Source: Desulfuromonadaceae bacterium
Lineage (GTDB): Bacteria > Desulfobacterota > Desulfuromonadia > Desulfuromonadales > Syntrophotaleaceae
Direction: 5' to 3'
Assembly: GCA_007134025.1 (NCBI GenBank)
Contig: SLLR01000071.1
Coordinates: 1 to 34,867, forward strand
Length of the DNA: 34,867 nucleotides
The number at the start of each line of letters is the position of its first letter. Position 1 is the first letter of the stretch. Under the pieces are notes generated by a model. That model was not told the origin of the DNA and searched no databases. It was given only the letters and a program-made list of their open reading frames with translations. The position numbers and the translations under genes were made by a program. Below are positions 6,741-15,778 of the stretch, piece by piece.

Positions 6741-7267
6741 GCTTTTTCTCCAGCTACGGCGCCGCACAGCAAGAAGAGGCCCGGACATTGGGCAAGATTC
6801 TGTGATGTTGCGGCAGACCTTTGAAAACACGGAACTTTAAGCCATCGCAGGCCGATTACTGTGCTTTTTAACCTGTTGACGCCGTTCATGTCAACAACCC
6901 TGGGTTTTGATCTTTCTCGCCGGCGGTGGATTCTCGATTTTCCGTTTTCATACCTGTCGGTTTGTGTCAAAAAATGGGGCATGCCCCACGAATCCCGGCC
7001 ACACAAGTGGGGCATGCCCCACCGATGCCTCACTCGAAAACCCCTCGTCATTCATGTCGCCCTATCAGCTACAAGCGCTTTTTCCCTCTGTGCCCATGAC
7101 TACACAGATTAAAATCAGGGAAAAGCCGCCTGGAGAAATCTTTTGAACTCTTTTTTTTGAATCCGGCATGCTATCTGCTTGTGTTCCGGGCAAAAGCGTT
7201 TCATCGTTTTTATTGCGTGCTCCAGTGGCGCATTGCCTCATACATGCCCTGACCGAAGGAGTCCGAA
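6741..7267. other. Intergenic region between divergent J-domain and chemoreceptor genes
   Basis: About 530 bases without a gene I trust. It contains the twin palindromes at 6975-7022, an eight-T run near 7150, and the ribosome site AAGGAG at 7256-7261 for the chemoreceptor GTG start. Open frames on both strands exist only because the palindrome reads WGMPH either way. I found no convincing sigma-28 or sigma-54 promoter by eye. Confidence 0.6.
6975..7022. repeat. Two copies of the palindrome TGGGGCATGCCCCA
   Basis: Perfect 14-bp palindromes occupy 6975-6988 and 7008-7021; the second extends to 16 bp (7007-7022, GTGGGGCATGCCCCAC). The centres are 33 bp apart, about three helical turns, so a dimeric protein could bind both on one face. 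They lie roughly 235 bp from the J-domain start and 245 bp from the chemoreceptor start. They could equally be copies of a dispersed intergenic repeat. Confidence 0.8.
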
Positions 7268-8950
7268 GTGAAAAATCTGAAAATCTCCCACAAAATTTTT
7301 CTGTTGAGCTCAAGTACAATGCTGGTCTTGGTTGTCCTGGCAGGCTGGATGTTCTTCGCGGCCCGCAACAATGTCATTTTTCTGGCCCTGGGTTGCCTCC
7401 TGCTCCTGATTGTCGGCAGTATCCTGCTGACCCTGTACATCGACCGGCGGATTTCCCGGCCCATCAACACCCTGGTTACGGAGATGGAAAAACTTGGTGC
7501 CGGGAATTTCGACATTCAACTTGAGGCGGGTCGCAGCGACGAAATAGGTCGCCTGATCAAGGCTATCAACCTGACAGTGAACAATCTGCGGGAAATGTTC
7601 ACCGGCGTACGTTCCATGGGAGTGAGGATTGCCGCCAGTTCACTGCGCATGAGCCGTCAGATCGACACCTCGGCCCTGCATGCCAAGGAGCAGAGCGAGA
7701 TCGCCCACGACATTTTTGCCAGCAGCAAGGAGGCGACCGCCGCTCATGGCGAAATTTCCAGCAATACCCAGCGCATCTGCGCTTCGACCAGCAACAACCT
7801 GGAAACGGCGAAGGTTTCCTTCAAGGAATTAATGGAAGTCAACGACCATATGGCAGCGATGACGGAAAAGATTGCCGGGTACACGGAAACCATCAACCAG
7901 ATGGATGCCGAGTCCCAGGAAATCAAGAAAATCGTTACCCTGATCAAATCCATCGCCACCCAGACCTCGCTGCTGTCCCTCAACGCCGCCATCGAAGCCG
8001 CCCGGGCCGGACAGGCGGGAAAAGGGTTTGCCATCGTCGCCGATGAAGTCAAGAAACTGGCCGAAGAAGTCAACGTGGCCAGCGAGAATATCGCAGAAAA
8101 GATCAACACCATGTTGAACCATATCGTTACCTCCATCGAAGAATCGAAAGAGGTCAGCCACTACGCCCAGATCACCAAGACCGCTGTCAATAAATCCTCC
8201 AACAGCTTCAAAACCATGATCAGCGATTTTGAAAGCAACGACGATCAATTACAGGGCATTACCGCCTCGGTGGAGGAGCTTTCCGCCGCCAACGACGAGA
8301 TTCACGGCAAGGTAACCACCATTAACGAAGTCAGCAAAGAAGTCTCCCACCTCATGAGCGAGGGCCAGAAGCTTTCTTCAGATCTGTACAAATGCACCGA
8401 AAGCCTGCTGGAAAACAACGCCCGCTTCAAGACCGGCACCGGCTACGGTGAAGAGGTTGTCGGCAAAGCAATGGAAGTCCGCCGGGAAGTGCAGAACATC
8501 CTGCAGGAAATGAATAATCGGGGCATCAATATTTTCGATCAGAATTACCAGCAGATTCCGGGCATTACCCCGGCCAAATACAAAACCTGCTACGACGATG
8601 CCTTTGCCGATGCCATCCAGGGGCTGACCGACAGCCTGATGAACAGCCTCAAGAGTTGCAGCTTCGTGCTCTGCGTTGACAGCAACGGCTATGCTCCGAC
8701 CCATAACAGCATCTACGCTCGGGGCGTGACCGGCGACCCGCAAACCGATCTGGTTAACAGCCGCGACAAGCGGATCTTTGGCGACAAGGACGGCCTCAAG
8801 AGCGCCAAAAACACCAAACCGGTGCTGCTGCACAGTTATCTTCGGGATACCGGCGAGGTACTGGCCGAGTTCGCCCTGCCGATTCGAGTCGACAAGAAAC
8901 ACTGGGGAGCCATGCGCGTGGCCGTCGCTCCGGAAGTCATTGCCGACTAG
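7268..8950 (+). CDS. Methyl-accepting chemotaxis protein with C-terminal cytoplasmic sensor
   Basis: A 560-residue chemoreceptor. TM1 is about 9-30 and TM2 about 36-57, leaving nearly no periplasmic loop. HAMP follows at 58-110, then the signalling coiled coil with the CheA/CheW-binding tip around 230-268 ([20 protein letters not shown], then [14 protein letters not shown]). After the coiled coil comes a domain at about 395-555 ([52 protein letters not shown]) that looks like a cache/PAS-type sensor placed in the cytoplasm. The input is therefore probably internal, or redox or metabolite related; the ligand is unknown. The start is GTG with AAGGAG six bases upstream. No che genes are nearby. 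A strong terminator follows. Confidence 0.92.
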   Translation: MKNLKISHKIFLLSSSTMLVLVVLAGWMFFAARNNVIFLALGCLLLLIVGSILLTLYIDRRISRPINTLVTEMEKLGAGNFDIQLEAGRSDEIGRLIKAINLTVNNLREMFTGVRSMGVRIAASSLRMSRQIDTSALHAKEQSEIAHDIFASSKEATAAHGEISSNTQRICASTSNNLETAKVSFKELMEVNDHMAAMTEKIAGYTETINQMDAESQEIKKIVTLIKSIATQTSLLSLNAAIEAARAGQAGKGFAIVADEVKKLAEEVNVASENIAEKINTMLNHIVTSIEESKEVSHYAQITKTAVNKSSNSFKTMISDFESNDDQLQGITASVEELSAANDEIHGKVTTINEVSKEVSHLMSEGQKLSSDLYKCTESLLENNARFKTGTGYGEEVVGKAMEVRREVQNILQEMNNRGINIFDQNYQQIPGITPAKYKTCYDDAFADAIQGLTDSLMNSLKSCSFVLCVDSNGYAPTHNSIYARGVTGDPQTDLVNSRDKRIFGDKDGLKSAKNTKPVLLHSYLRDTGEVLAEFALPIRVDKKHWGAMRVAVAPEVIAD

Positions 8951-8974
8951 GCGAAACTCAAAACATCCGCTACA

Positions 8975-9009
8975 TCAAAACCCCACCGGCTCTGCCGGTG
9001 GGGTTTTGA
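8975..9009. terminator. Bidirectional intrinsic terminator
   Basis: Perfect 16-bp stem (8975-8990 with 8994-9009) and a 3-base loop, with T-rich flanks in both directions (GGGGTTTTGATTT on plus). It separates the convergent chemoreceptor and citrate synthase genes. Confidence 0.9.
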
Positions 9010-9087
9010 TTTCAACTACGGCGGAAAAGCCGTTTAATCCTCTTCTTAACAACTCTGCCTTTTGTCGACAAGAAAGTCGTTCCGTCC

Positions 9088-10392
9088 TCAAATGAGACCT
9101 GCCGCCGCCTCCAGCATGTCCAGGGTCACCGACTTGGGCCGCTCCAGAGGGTATCCCAGGGCCCGGTCCCAGGTGATGTTGGCAAGCACTCCAATGGCTC
9201 GCCCCACAGCAAAAAGTACCGTGTAGTAGTCGTACTCAGTGACCCCGAAGTGCCACTGAATCACCCCCGACAGGGCATCAACGTTGGGCCAGGGATTGCG
9301 GGCCTTGCCGTGCTCTCGAAGAATGTCGGGAGCAATGCGATAAATCATCTGCACCAGCTGTAACATGGTATCCTCGGCCAGATGTTTTTCACAGAATTCC
9401 ATCTGCGCGGTAAAACGGGGGTCCGTTCGCCGTAGCACCGCATGACCGTAGCCGGGAATGACCTGACCGCTGTTGAGAGTCTGCCAGAGAAAATCCCGCA
9501 ACTCGCCCTCGCTCGGCAACTTCCCGCCCAGCTTTTCCATGACGTCCTGAATCCAGCGCAGCACCTCCTGATTAGCCAGGCCATGCAAAGGGCCGGAAAG
9601 CCCGTTGACGCCGGCGGAAAAACTATAGTAGGCATCGGCCAGCGCCGAAGAGACCAGGCGGGTGGTATGGGCCGAAACGTTGCCTGATTCGTGGTCGGAG
9701 TGGAGAATGAAATACATCCGCGAAACGTCGTCGTAAGGCGGCGCTACACCCATCATGAGAGCAAAATTGGCCCCCATGTCGAGGGCGGGATCGGCCTCGA
9801 TAAAATCAGCATCCCGATACTTGAGTCGGTAAATGCAGGCGGCGACCCCGGGAAGTTTGGCGAGCAGTTCGCAGGCGTCTTCATACATGGGATCCCAATA
9901 GTCGAGCTTGCTCATTCCTTCCCGGTAACAGCGGGCAAAAACCGATTCCCGCTGCATCAGAACCACGGCCGCCGAAAGCATGGCCATGGGATGCAGATCC
10001 CGGGGCATGGCCTGCAGCGCCTTAACCACATAGTCGGGAAGCTGCCGGCGCCGCTGAAAGTCGGCCACCACCTCCAGAGTCTGGGCCATGGTTGGCACCT
10101 CGCCGGTCAGCAGGTAATACCAGAAACCTTCCACGTAGGGATAATCGGACCCGGGAGCCTTGGGCAGGGCGGCAAAGGTTTCTGAAATAGTTTTGCCCCG
10201 AAACCGCACCCCTTGTTCCGGATCAAGGTAGGAGATGTCCGTTACCAGGCATTTGACACCTCGGGCGCCCCCGATGACCTGTCCGATGGTCACCTCATCA
10301 AACAGCACGGAACCGTATTCCTTCTGCAACCGTTTGACGCGGGGACGCTGTTCAAGTATTTTCTGCTGAAGAATATCTTTTAGACCTGCCAT
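9088..10392 (-). CDS. gltA: Citrate synthase, mitochondrial-like type
   Basis: About 434 residues, starting at the ATG at 10392, which has AAGGAGG seven bases upstream. It condenses oxaloacetate with acetyl-CoA at the entry of the TCA cycle. Active-site segments are HSDHESGNVSAHT, GPLHGLANQEV (first catalytic His), PGYGHAVLRRTDPR (second His and an Arg for oxaloacetate) and VDALSGVIQWHFG with the catalytic Asp. These read much closer to eukaryotic mitochondrial citrate synthases than to the E. coli hexameric type, as published for Geobacter. The length also fits the eukaryotic-like dimeric form, so NADH inhibition as in E. coli is not expected. It is a single gene with its own promoter and a shared terminator. 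Confidence 0.95.
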   Translation of the reverse strand: MAGLKDILQQKILEQRPRVKRLQKEYGSVLFDEVTIGQVIGGARGVKCLVTDISYLDPEQGVRFRGKTISETFAALPKAPGSDYPYVEGFWYYLLTGEVPTMAQTLEVVADFQRRRQLPDYVVKALQAMPRDLHPMAMLSAAVVLMQRESVFARCYREGMSKLDYWDPMYEDACELLAKLPGVAACIYRLKYRDADFIEADPALDMGANFALMMGVAPPYDDVSRMYFILHSDHESGNVSAHTTRLVSSALADAYYSFSAGVNGLSGPLHGLANQEVLRWIQDVMEKLGGKLPSEGELRDFLWQTLNSGQVIPGYGHAVLRRTDPRFTAQMEFCEKHLAEDTMLQLVQMIYRIAPDILREHGKARNPWPNVDALSGVIQWHFGVTEYDYYTVLFAVGRAIGVLANITWDRALGYPLERPKSVTLDMLEAAAGLI

Positions 10393-10478
10393 CAAAGTCC
10401 TCCTTCTCATGGAACCGTCCGGGAGCAGTCTCTGCCGCCGCGGGGCCGGAATTTTAGACGGATAGAATTGCTGGCACG

Positions 10479-10507
10479 AATATACTCAAACCCTTTTTGT
10501 TTTACAA
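10479..10507 (-). promoter_or_regulatory. Candidate promoter of citrate synthase
   Basis: TTGTAA (10507-10502, 4 of 6), 17 bases, TATATT (10484-10479, 5 of 6). The start codon lies 87 bases downstream, leaving a leader of about 80 bases in which I see no riboswitch. Confidence 0.5.
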
Positions 10508-10619
10508 CTTTTCCGTCCCGAACCCCGCCCAGTAGCACCTCGGTTTTGCTTTTTTATGGTTCGCAAACCGCAACCCACAGGCTGGTGCCTTTTTTTTTTG
10601 CAGAAACTGATTATAAATT

Positions 10620-11594
10620 ATGCAAATAGGTTCTCTTTGTTTGTCGAATAATGTTATCCTGGCCCCCCTTGCGGGCATCTCCGACCTGCCTTATCGCCTG
10701 ATTATGCGGCGTTATGGGGTCGGGCTGGCTTTTACTGAAATGATCAGCGCCAACGGTCTGATTCGTGCAAGACGAAACAGCGAGGCACTGCTGCACAGAA
10801 CTGCGGCGGATCATCCGCTGGGTGTTCAGATCTTTGGCGACGATCCTCAAGTGCTGGCGAAAGCCGCAGCCCAGGTCGAGGAGTGCGGCGAACTTATTGA
10901 TCTCAACCTGGGCTGCCCGGTAAAAAAGGTGGTTCGATCCGGTGCCGGCAGTGCGCTGATGAGGGAGCCGAACCAGGTGGCCCGCATCGTGGCCGCCGTG
11001 CGCAGCGCCGTGCGTTGCCCGCTGACCGTGAAGATCCGCTCCGGCTGGGATGCAGACTCGGTCAACTACCTGGAAATCGGCCGCATCGTCGAAGCGGAAG
11101 GTGCCGACGCCCTGACCCTGCATCCCCGGACCCGCAGCCAGGGCTTTACCGGAAAAGCTGACTGGTCCCAGATCCGCAACCTCAAGCAGGCGCTACAGAT
11201 ACCGGTCATTGGTAGCGGCGACATCAACACTCCCGGGGATGCCCGACGCATGCTGCAGGAGACCGGATGTGACGCCATCATGCTTGGACGGGGCTGTTAT
11301 GGAAACCCCTGGCTGATTGAAAATATCCTGGCCGGCGCGGAGACATTGCGGCCGCAGCAACCCGGTCCCAGACAACGCCTTGTCGCGGTTCGCGCCCATG
11401 TTGATCTGTTCGTCAGCCATTTCGGCGATGAGCGGGCTCACCGGGAGATGCGCAAACATCTGTGCTGGTATTCCCGGGGCTTGCCCGGGGCTGCCGCTTA
11501 TCGCACGGGGATCAATCAAACTCACTCTTTTGCTGATCTTTGGCAGGTTACGGAGTCCTTTTTCCTCAAGGCCGCCGAAGCTCTGGAGCGTTAA
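10620..11594 (+). CDS. dusB: tRNA-dihydrouridine synthase
   Basis: A 324-residue FMN-dependent TIM-barrel enzyme that reduces uridines in the tRNA D-loop. Family marks: ILAPLAGISDLPYR (FMN site), FTEMISANG, VQIFGDDP, the catalytic cysteine in DLNLGCPVKKV, KIRSGWD, LHPRTRSQGF and GSGDINTPGDA, plus MLGRGCYGNPW (phosphate binding). The N terminus MQIGSLCLSNNVILAP aligns with the usual DusB start, yet the ATG at 10620 has no Shine-Dalgarno and follows a TATAAA at 10612-10617. It is the first gene of a dusB-ntrB-ntrC unit: ntrB begins 5 bases after its stop. The same order (nifR3-ntrB-ntrC) is known from alphaproteobacteria. Confidence 0.94.
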   Translation: MQIGSLCLSNNVILAPLAGISDLPYRLIMRRYGVGLAFTEMISANGLIRARRNSEALLHRTAADHPLGVQIFGDDPQVLAKAAAQVEECGELIDLNLGCPVKKVVRSGAGSALMREPNQVARIVAAVRSAVRCPLTVKIRSGWDADSVNYLEIGRIVEAEGADALTLHPRTRSQGFTGKADWSQIRNLKQALQIPVIGSGDINTPGDARRMLQETGCDAIMLGRGCYGNPWLIENILAGAETLRPQQPGPRQRLVAVRAHVDLFVSHFGDERAHREMRKHLCWYSRGLPGAAAYRTGINQTHSFADLWQVTESFFLKAAEALER

Positions 11595-11599
11595 AATAA

Positions 11600-12715
11600 A
11601 TGGCCCCCATTCCCAAAGACGCAACCCTCTATCTGCGAGTTCTGGAAAACATGGAAGAGGCGGTTATCGCCATCGACCGCCACGGGACGGTGGTTTTACA
11701 CAACCCCGCTGCCCAGAGTTGTACCGGCCTGTCGGAAAAGCAGGTGCTGGGCAGCAACTATCTTAATCTGTTTCAAAAACAGGAAAAGCTTCTGGGTTTG
11801 ATCGACACCGCGCTGGAGAAAAATCGCTCTCTGTTCAACCACGAAGAAATGCTGCTGGCCCGGCCTAACGGTGATCCCCTGCCGGTACGGGCTTCTCTGT
11901 CGCCTAACTTCGATCAGCAGGGGCAACCCGACGGCGTCATTCTCATGTTGCGGGACCTGACTCAGGTCCGTGAGCTGCAGGAGGCCATTCACCGGGCGGA
12001 AACCCTGAGCATGCTGGGCACCCTGGCGGCAGGGCTGGCCCATGAGATCAAAAATCCTCTGGGAGGCATTCGCGGAGCTGCCCAGCTTCTGGGCATGGAA
12101 CTGCCCGCGGAAAGCCCTTTGAAGGAGTACACGTCGGTCATGACCCGCGAGGTCGATCGGGTCAACGACCTGATCGAAGAATTGCTGGATCTGGCCCGGC
12201 CCCCGTCTCCGCGACAGGGTGAAGTCAACATCAGCCGAATGCTGTCAGACATTGTCCTGCTGCAACGGGAGAGCCATCGTCCGCGGCAGGTGGACTTTCA
12301 ACTACAGCTCGACCCGAGCATCCCGGCCATTCGGGCTGATGAAAAATTGCTGGTTCGGCTGTTTCTCAATCTGATCAAAAACGCCGCTGAAGCGGTGGAA
12401 AGCGGTGGCCAGGTACTGATTCGCAGTCGCATCGGCTCCCGGTTTCTCTACAACAGGCCGGGAGAAAAGCCGGTGCCCCTGGTGTTGATCGAAGTCAAAG
12501 ACAACGGGCCCGGCATCTCCCGGGACCAGATGGAGAATCTCTTTACCCCGTTTTATACGACCAAGGATCGCGGAACCGGACTCGGCCTGACCATCTGCCA
12601 GAAGATTGTCAGCGACCACGGCGGTTTTCTCAAGGTGGAAAGCGAGCCCGGCCAAGGTACCGTGTTTACCGTGTCCCTACCCATGCGGCTGCCGATCAAA
12701 AACCAAGATCACTAA
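11600..12715 (+). CDS. ntrB: NtrB-type PAS sensor histidine kinase
   Basis: A 371-residue soluble kinase with no membrane segment. A PAS domain spans about 8-125 (LENMEEAVIAIDRHG, LHNPAAQS, LRDLTQVRELQ). The HisKA domain has the phosphorylated histidine in GLAHEIKNPLGGIRGA (H148), the GlnL/NtrB style. The ATPase domain shows the N box (LNLIKNAAEAV, N261), G1 (DNGPG, 301-305) and G2 (GTGLGL, 325-330). It should phosphorylate the NtrC-type regulator encoded 58 bases downstream. In NtrB, PII proteins give the nitrogen signal; no glnB or glnA is seen here, so nitrogen control is inferred from architecture and gene order. The ATG at 11600 has GGAG 11 bases upstream, inside dusB. Confidence 0.88.
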   Translation: MAPIPKDATLYLRVLENMEEAVIAIDRHGTVVLHNPAAQSCTGLSEKQVLGSNYLNLFQKQEKLLGLIDTALEKNRSLFNHEEMLLARPNGDPLPVRASLSPNFDQQGQPDGVILMLRDLTQVRELQEAIHRAETLSMLGTLAAGLAHEIKNPLGGIRGAAQLLGMELPAESPLKEYTSVMTREVDRVNDLIEELLDLARPPSPRQGEVNISRMLSDIVLLQRESHRPRQVDFQLQLDPSIPAIRADEKLLVRLFLNLIKNAAEAVESGGQVLIRSRIGSRFLYNRPGEKPVPLVLIEVKDNGPGISRDQMENLFTPFYTTKDRGTGLGLTICQKIVSDHGGFLKVESEPGQGTVFTVSLPMRLPIKNQDH

Positions 12716-12773
12716 CTGGTTTTCATCCGGAGTTTCCGGTTGGATACGAGCTCATAACAGAGAGGTATTTTCC

Positions 12774-14207
12774 ATGCCCATCCAGCGAATCCTGGTAGCG
12801 GATGACGAGCAGAGCATTACCTGGGTCCTTTCCCGGGCCCTGGCCAAGAAGGGTTTCAGCGTCGATATCGTCAACGACGGCACCGAGGCCAAACTACGGG
12901 TCGAAAGAGAAAAGTACGACCTGGCCCTGCTCGACATCAAGATGCCGGGCATTTCGGGACTGGAACTGCTGGCCGAATTTCGGCAGCAGTACCCCGACAT
13001 GATGGTGGTGATCATGACCGCCGAGTCAACCATGAAAAATGCCGTGGAAGCCATGCGCCTGGGCGCCTACGATTATCTCACCAAGCCCTTTGATCTGGAC
13101 GCTCTCGACGCCATAATTCTCAAGGCCCAGACCGCTTCCGCAGCCAATGCCGAACTGAAACAGCTGAAAAAAGAACTGCGCGACCACTACCATCTCGACC
13201 GTTCCATCATCGGCCAGAGCCAGCCCATGCAGGAAATCTACAAACTGCTGGGGAGGGTGGCACCGACCGATGTGACGGTGCTGATTACCGGCGAAAGCGG
13301 CACCGGCAAAGAACTGCTGGCACGAGCCATTCATTTCAACAGTCCCCGAATGGGCAAAGCGTTTCTGGCCCTGAACTGCGCCGCCATTCCGGGAGAGCTG
13401 CTGGAGAGTGAACTGTTCGGCCATGAAAAAGGCGCCTTCACCGGAGCCACCGAACGAAAAATCGGCAAGTTCGAACAGGCCAGTGGCGGCACCTTGTTTC
13501 TTGACGAGATTGGCGACATGCCCCTGGATCTCCAGGCGAAACTGCTGCGCGTCCTGCAGGAGAAGGAAATCACCCGCACCGGCGGCAACTCCGCCATCGC
13601 CGTCGACGTTCGCATCGTGGCCGCGACCAACCAGCATCTTGAAACACAGGTTCGCGAGCGCCAGTTTCGTGAGGATCTCTATTACCGTCTCAACGTGGTC
13701 CCCATTCATATTCCGCCCCTGCGGGAGCGGCGCAGCGACATTCCCCTGCTGGTCGACTATTTTATCCCCCGGGCCTGCCAGGAACTGAATGTACAGACCC
13801 AGGGATGCACCCGGGAAGCCATGGCCATGCTCATGCAACACGACTGGCCGGGCAACATTCGGGAACTGGAAAACAGTTTGCGCCGGGCGGCACTGCTCTC
13901 CACCGATGCCCTGCTCATTCCCGACGACTTCCCGGGGCTGCGGTCCGACAGCGACACCACCGAAGTCGATGAATCCCTGGAAGCCCTGATCGCCAAAAAG
14001 CTGCGCAACTCCTTCGCCCAGATGGACGTACAGGAGTTGAACAATCTGTACGAAATGGTGATGCACCAGATGGAACGCCCGCTGATTCGAATCATCCTGG
14101 AGAAGACCCGCTGCAACCAGGTTCGGGCGGCTGAAATTCTCGGCATCAACCGCAACACCCTGCGCAAAAAGATTCAGGTTCTGGGGATCGATGTCAAGAA
14201 TATCTGA
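12774..14207 (+). CDS. ntrC: NtrC-type sigma-54-dependent response regulator
   Basis: A 477-residue activator. The receiver domain (1-120) has the phospho-acceptor D54 (LLDIKMPG) and K104 (YLTKPF). The AAA+ domain has Walker A GESGTGKE (173-180), the sigma-54-contacting GAFTGA loop (220-225), Walker B LFLDEIGD (241-248) and the R-finger region LPLRERRSDIP-like (PPLRERRSDIPLL). The C terminus carries a Fis-type helix-turn-helix (RAAEILGINRNTLRKKI). The ATG at 12774 has GAGAGG nine bases upstream; longer in-frame extensions to 12606 overlap ntrB and lack a site. Partner kinase is NtrB just upstream. Likely targets are sigma-54 promoters for nitrogen use, but this is inferred. Confidence 0.92.
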   Translation: MPIQRILVADDEQSITWVLSRALAKKGFSVDIVNDGTEAKLRVEREKYDLALLDIKMPGISGLELLAEFRQQYPDMMVVIMTAESTMKNAVEAMRLGAYDYLTKPFDLDALDAIILKAQTASAANAELKQLKKELRDHYHLDRSIIGQSQPMQEIYKLLGRVAPTDVTVLITGESGTGKELLARAIHFNSPRMGKAFLALNCAAIPGELLESELFGHEKGAFTGATERKIGKFEQASGGTLFLDEIGDMPLDLQAKLLRVLQEKEITRTGGNSAIAVDVRIVAATNQHLETQVRERQFREDLYYRLNVVPIHIPPLRERRSDIPLLVDYFIPRACQELNVQTQGCTREAMAMLMQHDWPGNIRELENSLRRAALLSTDALLIPDDFPGLRSDSDTTEVDESLEALIAKKLRNSFAQMDVQELNNLYEMVMHQMERPLIRIILEKTRCNQVRAAEILGINRNTLRKKIQVLGIDVKNI

Positions 14208-14260
14208 GTCGCAGGGAGTGTCCGTTCGGTGGTGGTTGTGTTACGACAGCCCCCGTAAAG

Positions 14261-14304
14261 CATAACAAAAGCCCCGTCCTTATCGGAACGGGGCTTTTGT
14301 TATG
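14261..14304. terminator. Bidirectional intrinsic terminator
   Basis: Perfect 17-bp arms (14261-14277 and 14288-14304) around a GC-rich core, giving CTTTTGTTATG on plus and CTTTTGTTATG on minus. It separates ntrC from the convergent dnaB. Confidence 0.9.
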
Positions 14305-14338
14305 GAGTGAAATGCTGCCTGGTCGAAGGGTTTTACAA

Positions 14339-15730
14339 TCAGTACCCTTCTTTACGTTTAGACTGGTTTTCAAAACGAGTAAACTGGCCCTGAAAGGTCA
14401 GATGGACGGTTCCGATAGGACCGTTACGCTGCTTGCCGATAACGATCTCCGCGTCTTTTTCATGCCCTTTCTCGCAGGTTCTCTCGCGACTTTTGCAGTC
14501 CTCACAATAGACCGCCTCACGATAAATGAACATGATGACATCGGCGTCCTGCTCTATCGCACCGGATTCACGCAGGTCGGCCATAACCGGCCGCTTGTCG
14601 GTTCTGTTTTCCAGTGAACGGTTGAGCTGCGACAGGGCGATGACCGGAACGTTGAGCTCCTTGGCCAGCGCCTTGAGAGATCGGGAAATCTCGGAAATCT
14701 CCTGTTGGCGGCTTTCCGAATTGTGTCCCTGCATCAGCTGCAGGTAGTCGACCACGATCATCCCCAGATTCCGTTCGGCCTTGAGCCGGCGGGCCTTGGC
14801 CCGCAACTCAAGCACCGTAATCGCCGGGGTATCGTCAATATAGATCGGTGCGGAAGACAGGACATCGGCTCCATCGGTCAGCTTTCCCCAGTCCGAATCC
14901 ACCAGATGCCCGGTTCGCAGGCGGCTGGCGTCAACTCGGGAAACGGAACACAACATGCGCTGCACCAGCTGTTCCTTGCTCATTTCCAGAGAAAAAACCA
15001 GCGTGGGTACCGGCGGCTGGGCCCGCACAGCGGCGTGCTCGACGATGTTGAGGATAAAAGCGGTTTTGCCCATGGAAGGACGGCCGGCAATGATAACCAG
15101 ATCGGAAGGTTGCAGCCCGGCGGTCATAGTGTCGAGATCAGCGTACCCGGTCGGAACTCCGGTAACCAGTTCCTTGCGCTGGTAAAGCTTCTCGATATTT
15201 TTAAAGGTTTCCTGCATGATCTCGCGAGTCGAAAAGTACGACGGGCGACTTTTCAGACCGCTGATCTCAAAAATTGATTTCTCGGCCCAGTCGAGAATCT
15301 GTTCAATGTCACCGCCATCGTAACCGCGAGTGGCGATTTCCGTGGAAACGTGAATCATATGCCGCGCCAGAGCCTTGTCCTTGACCAGGCGACAGTAGTA
15401 GCTGATGTTGGCCGCTGTCGGTACATAATCGACCAGTACCCCCAGATAACTGCTGCCGCCAACGGAATCCAGCTCTCCGGATTTTTGCAGAGCAGCGGTC
15501 AGGGTGACCAGATCGGCCGGTTCACCCCGGTCGGATAGTTCTATCAGAGCGGAAAAAATCTTGCGGTGGCTGTCCCGATAGAAGTCTTCGGGACGCAGGA
15601 CCTCAAGGGCCTTGTTGAGGGCGTCATTCTCAAGAAGAACGCCACCAAGAACGGACATTTCTCCCTCAAGACTTTGCGGTGGAAGACGGTGCGACGACTG
15701 TTCAGGCATGTTGGAGTCCGGCAGGGGCAT
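14339..15730 (-). CDS. dnaB: Replicative DNA helicase DnaB
   Basis: A 463-residue hexameric 5'-3' helicase of the replication fork. The N-terminal DnaB domain begins at PPQSLEGEMSVLGG. The RecA-like domain has Walker A GRPSMGKT, Walker B MIVVDYLQLM and the arginine-finger motif ESGAIEQDADVIMF. Near the C terminus, where E. coli has a short acidic loop after YRDEVY, this protein has YCEDCKSRERTCEKGHEKDA, giving C409, C412, C419 and H423, a possible metal site. The conserved GKQRNGPIGTV follows. The ATG at 15730 has GCAGGTG upstream; M8 is an alternative. It is last in the rpsF-rpsR-DUF2232-rplI-dnaB unit, a common linkage of ribosomal and replication genes. Confidence 0.96.
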   Translation of the reverse strand: MPLPDSNMPEQSSHRLPPQSLEGEMSVLGGVLLENDALNKALEVLRPEDFYRDSHRKIFSALIELSDRGEPADLVTLTAALQKSGELDSVGGSSYLGVLVDYVPTAANISYYCRLVKDKALARHMIHVSTEIATRGYDGGDIEQILDWAEKSIFEISGLKSRPSYFSTREIMQETFKNIEKLYQRKELVTGVPTGYADLDTMTAGLQPSDLVIIAGRPSMGKTAFILNIVEHAAVRAQPPVPTLVFSLEMSKEQLVQRMLCSVSRVDASRLRTGHLVDSDWGKLTDGADVLSSAPIYIDDTPAITVLELRAKARRLKAERNLGMIVVDYLQLMQGHNSESRQQEISEISRSLKALAKELNVPVIALSQLNRSLENRTDKRPVMADLRESGAIEQDADVIMFIYREAVYCEDCKSRERTCEKGHEKDAEIVIGKQRNGPIGTVHLTFQGQFTRFENQSKRKEGY

Positions 15731-15778
15731 GACACCTGCCGCAGAAAGGCAGATTCCTTGCTGCGGCAGGCACGGTTA

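Noticed and set aside
6975-7022. CRISPR-like repeat pair
   Set aside because: Only two short units, no array of spacers, no cas genes in the window.
6861-7146. Small open frames across the palindromes with WGMPH repeats
   Set aside because: WGMPH comes from the palindrome itself and appears on both strands; no conserved protein context.
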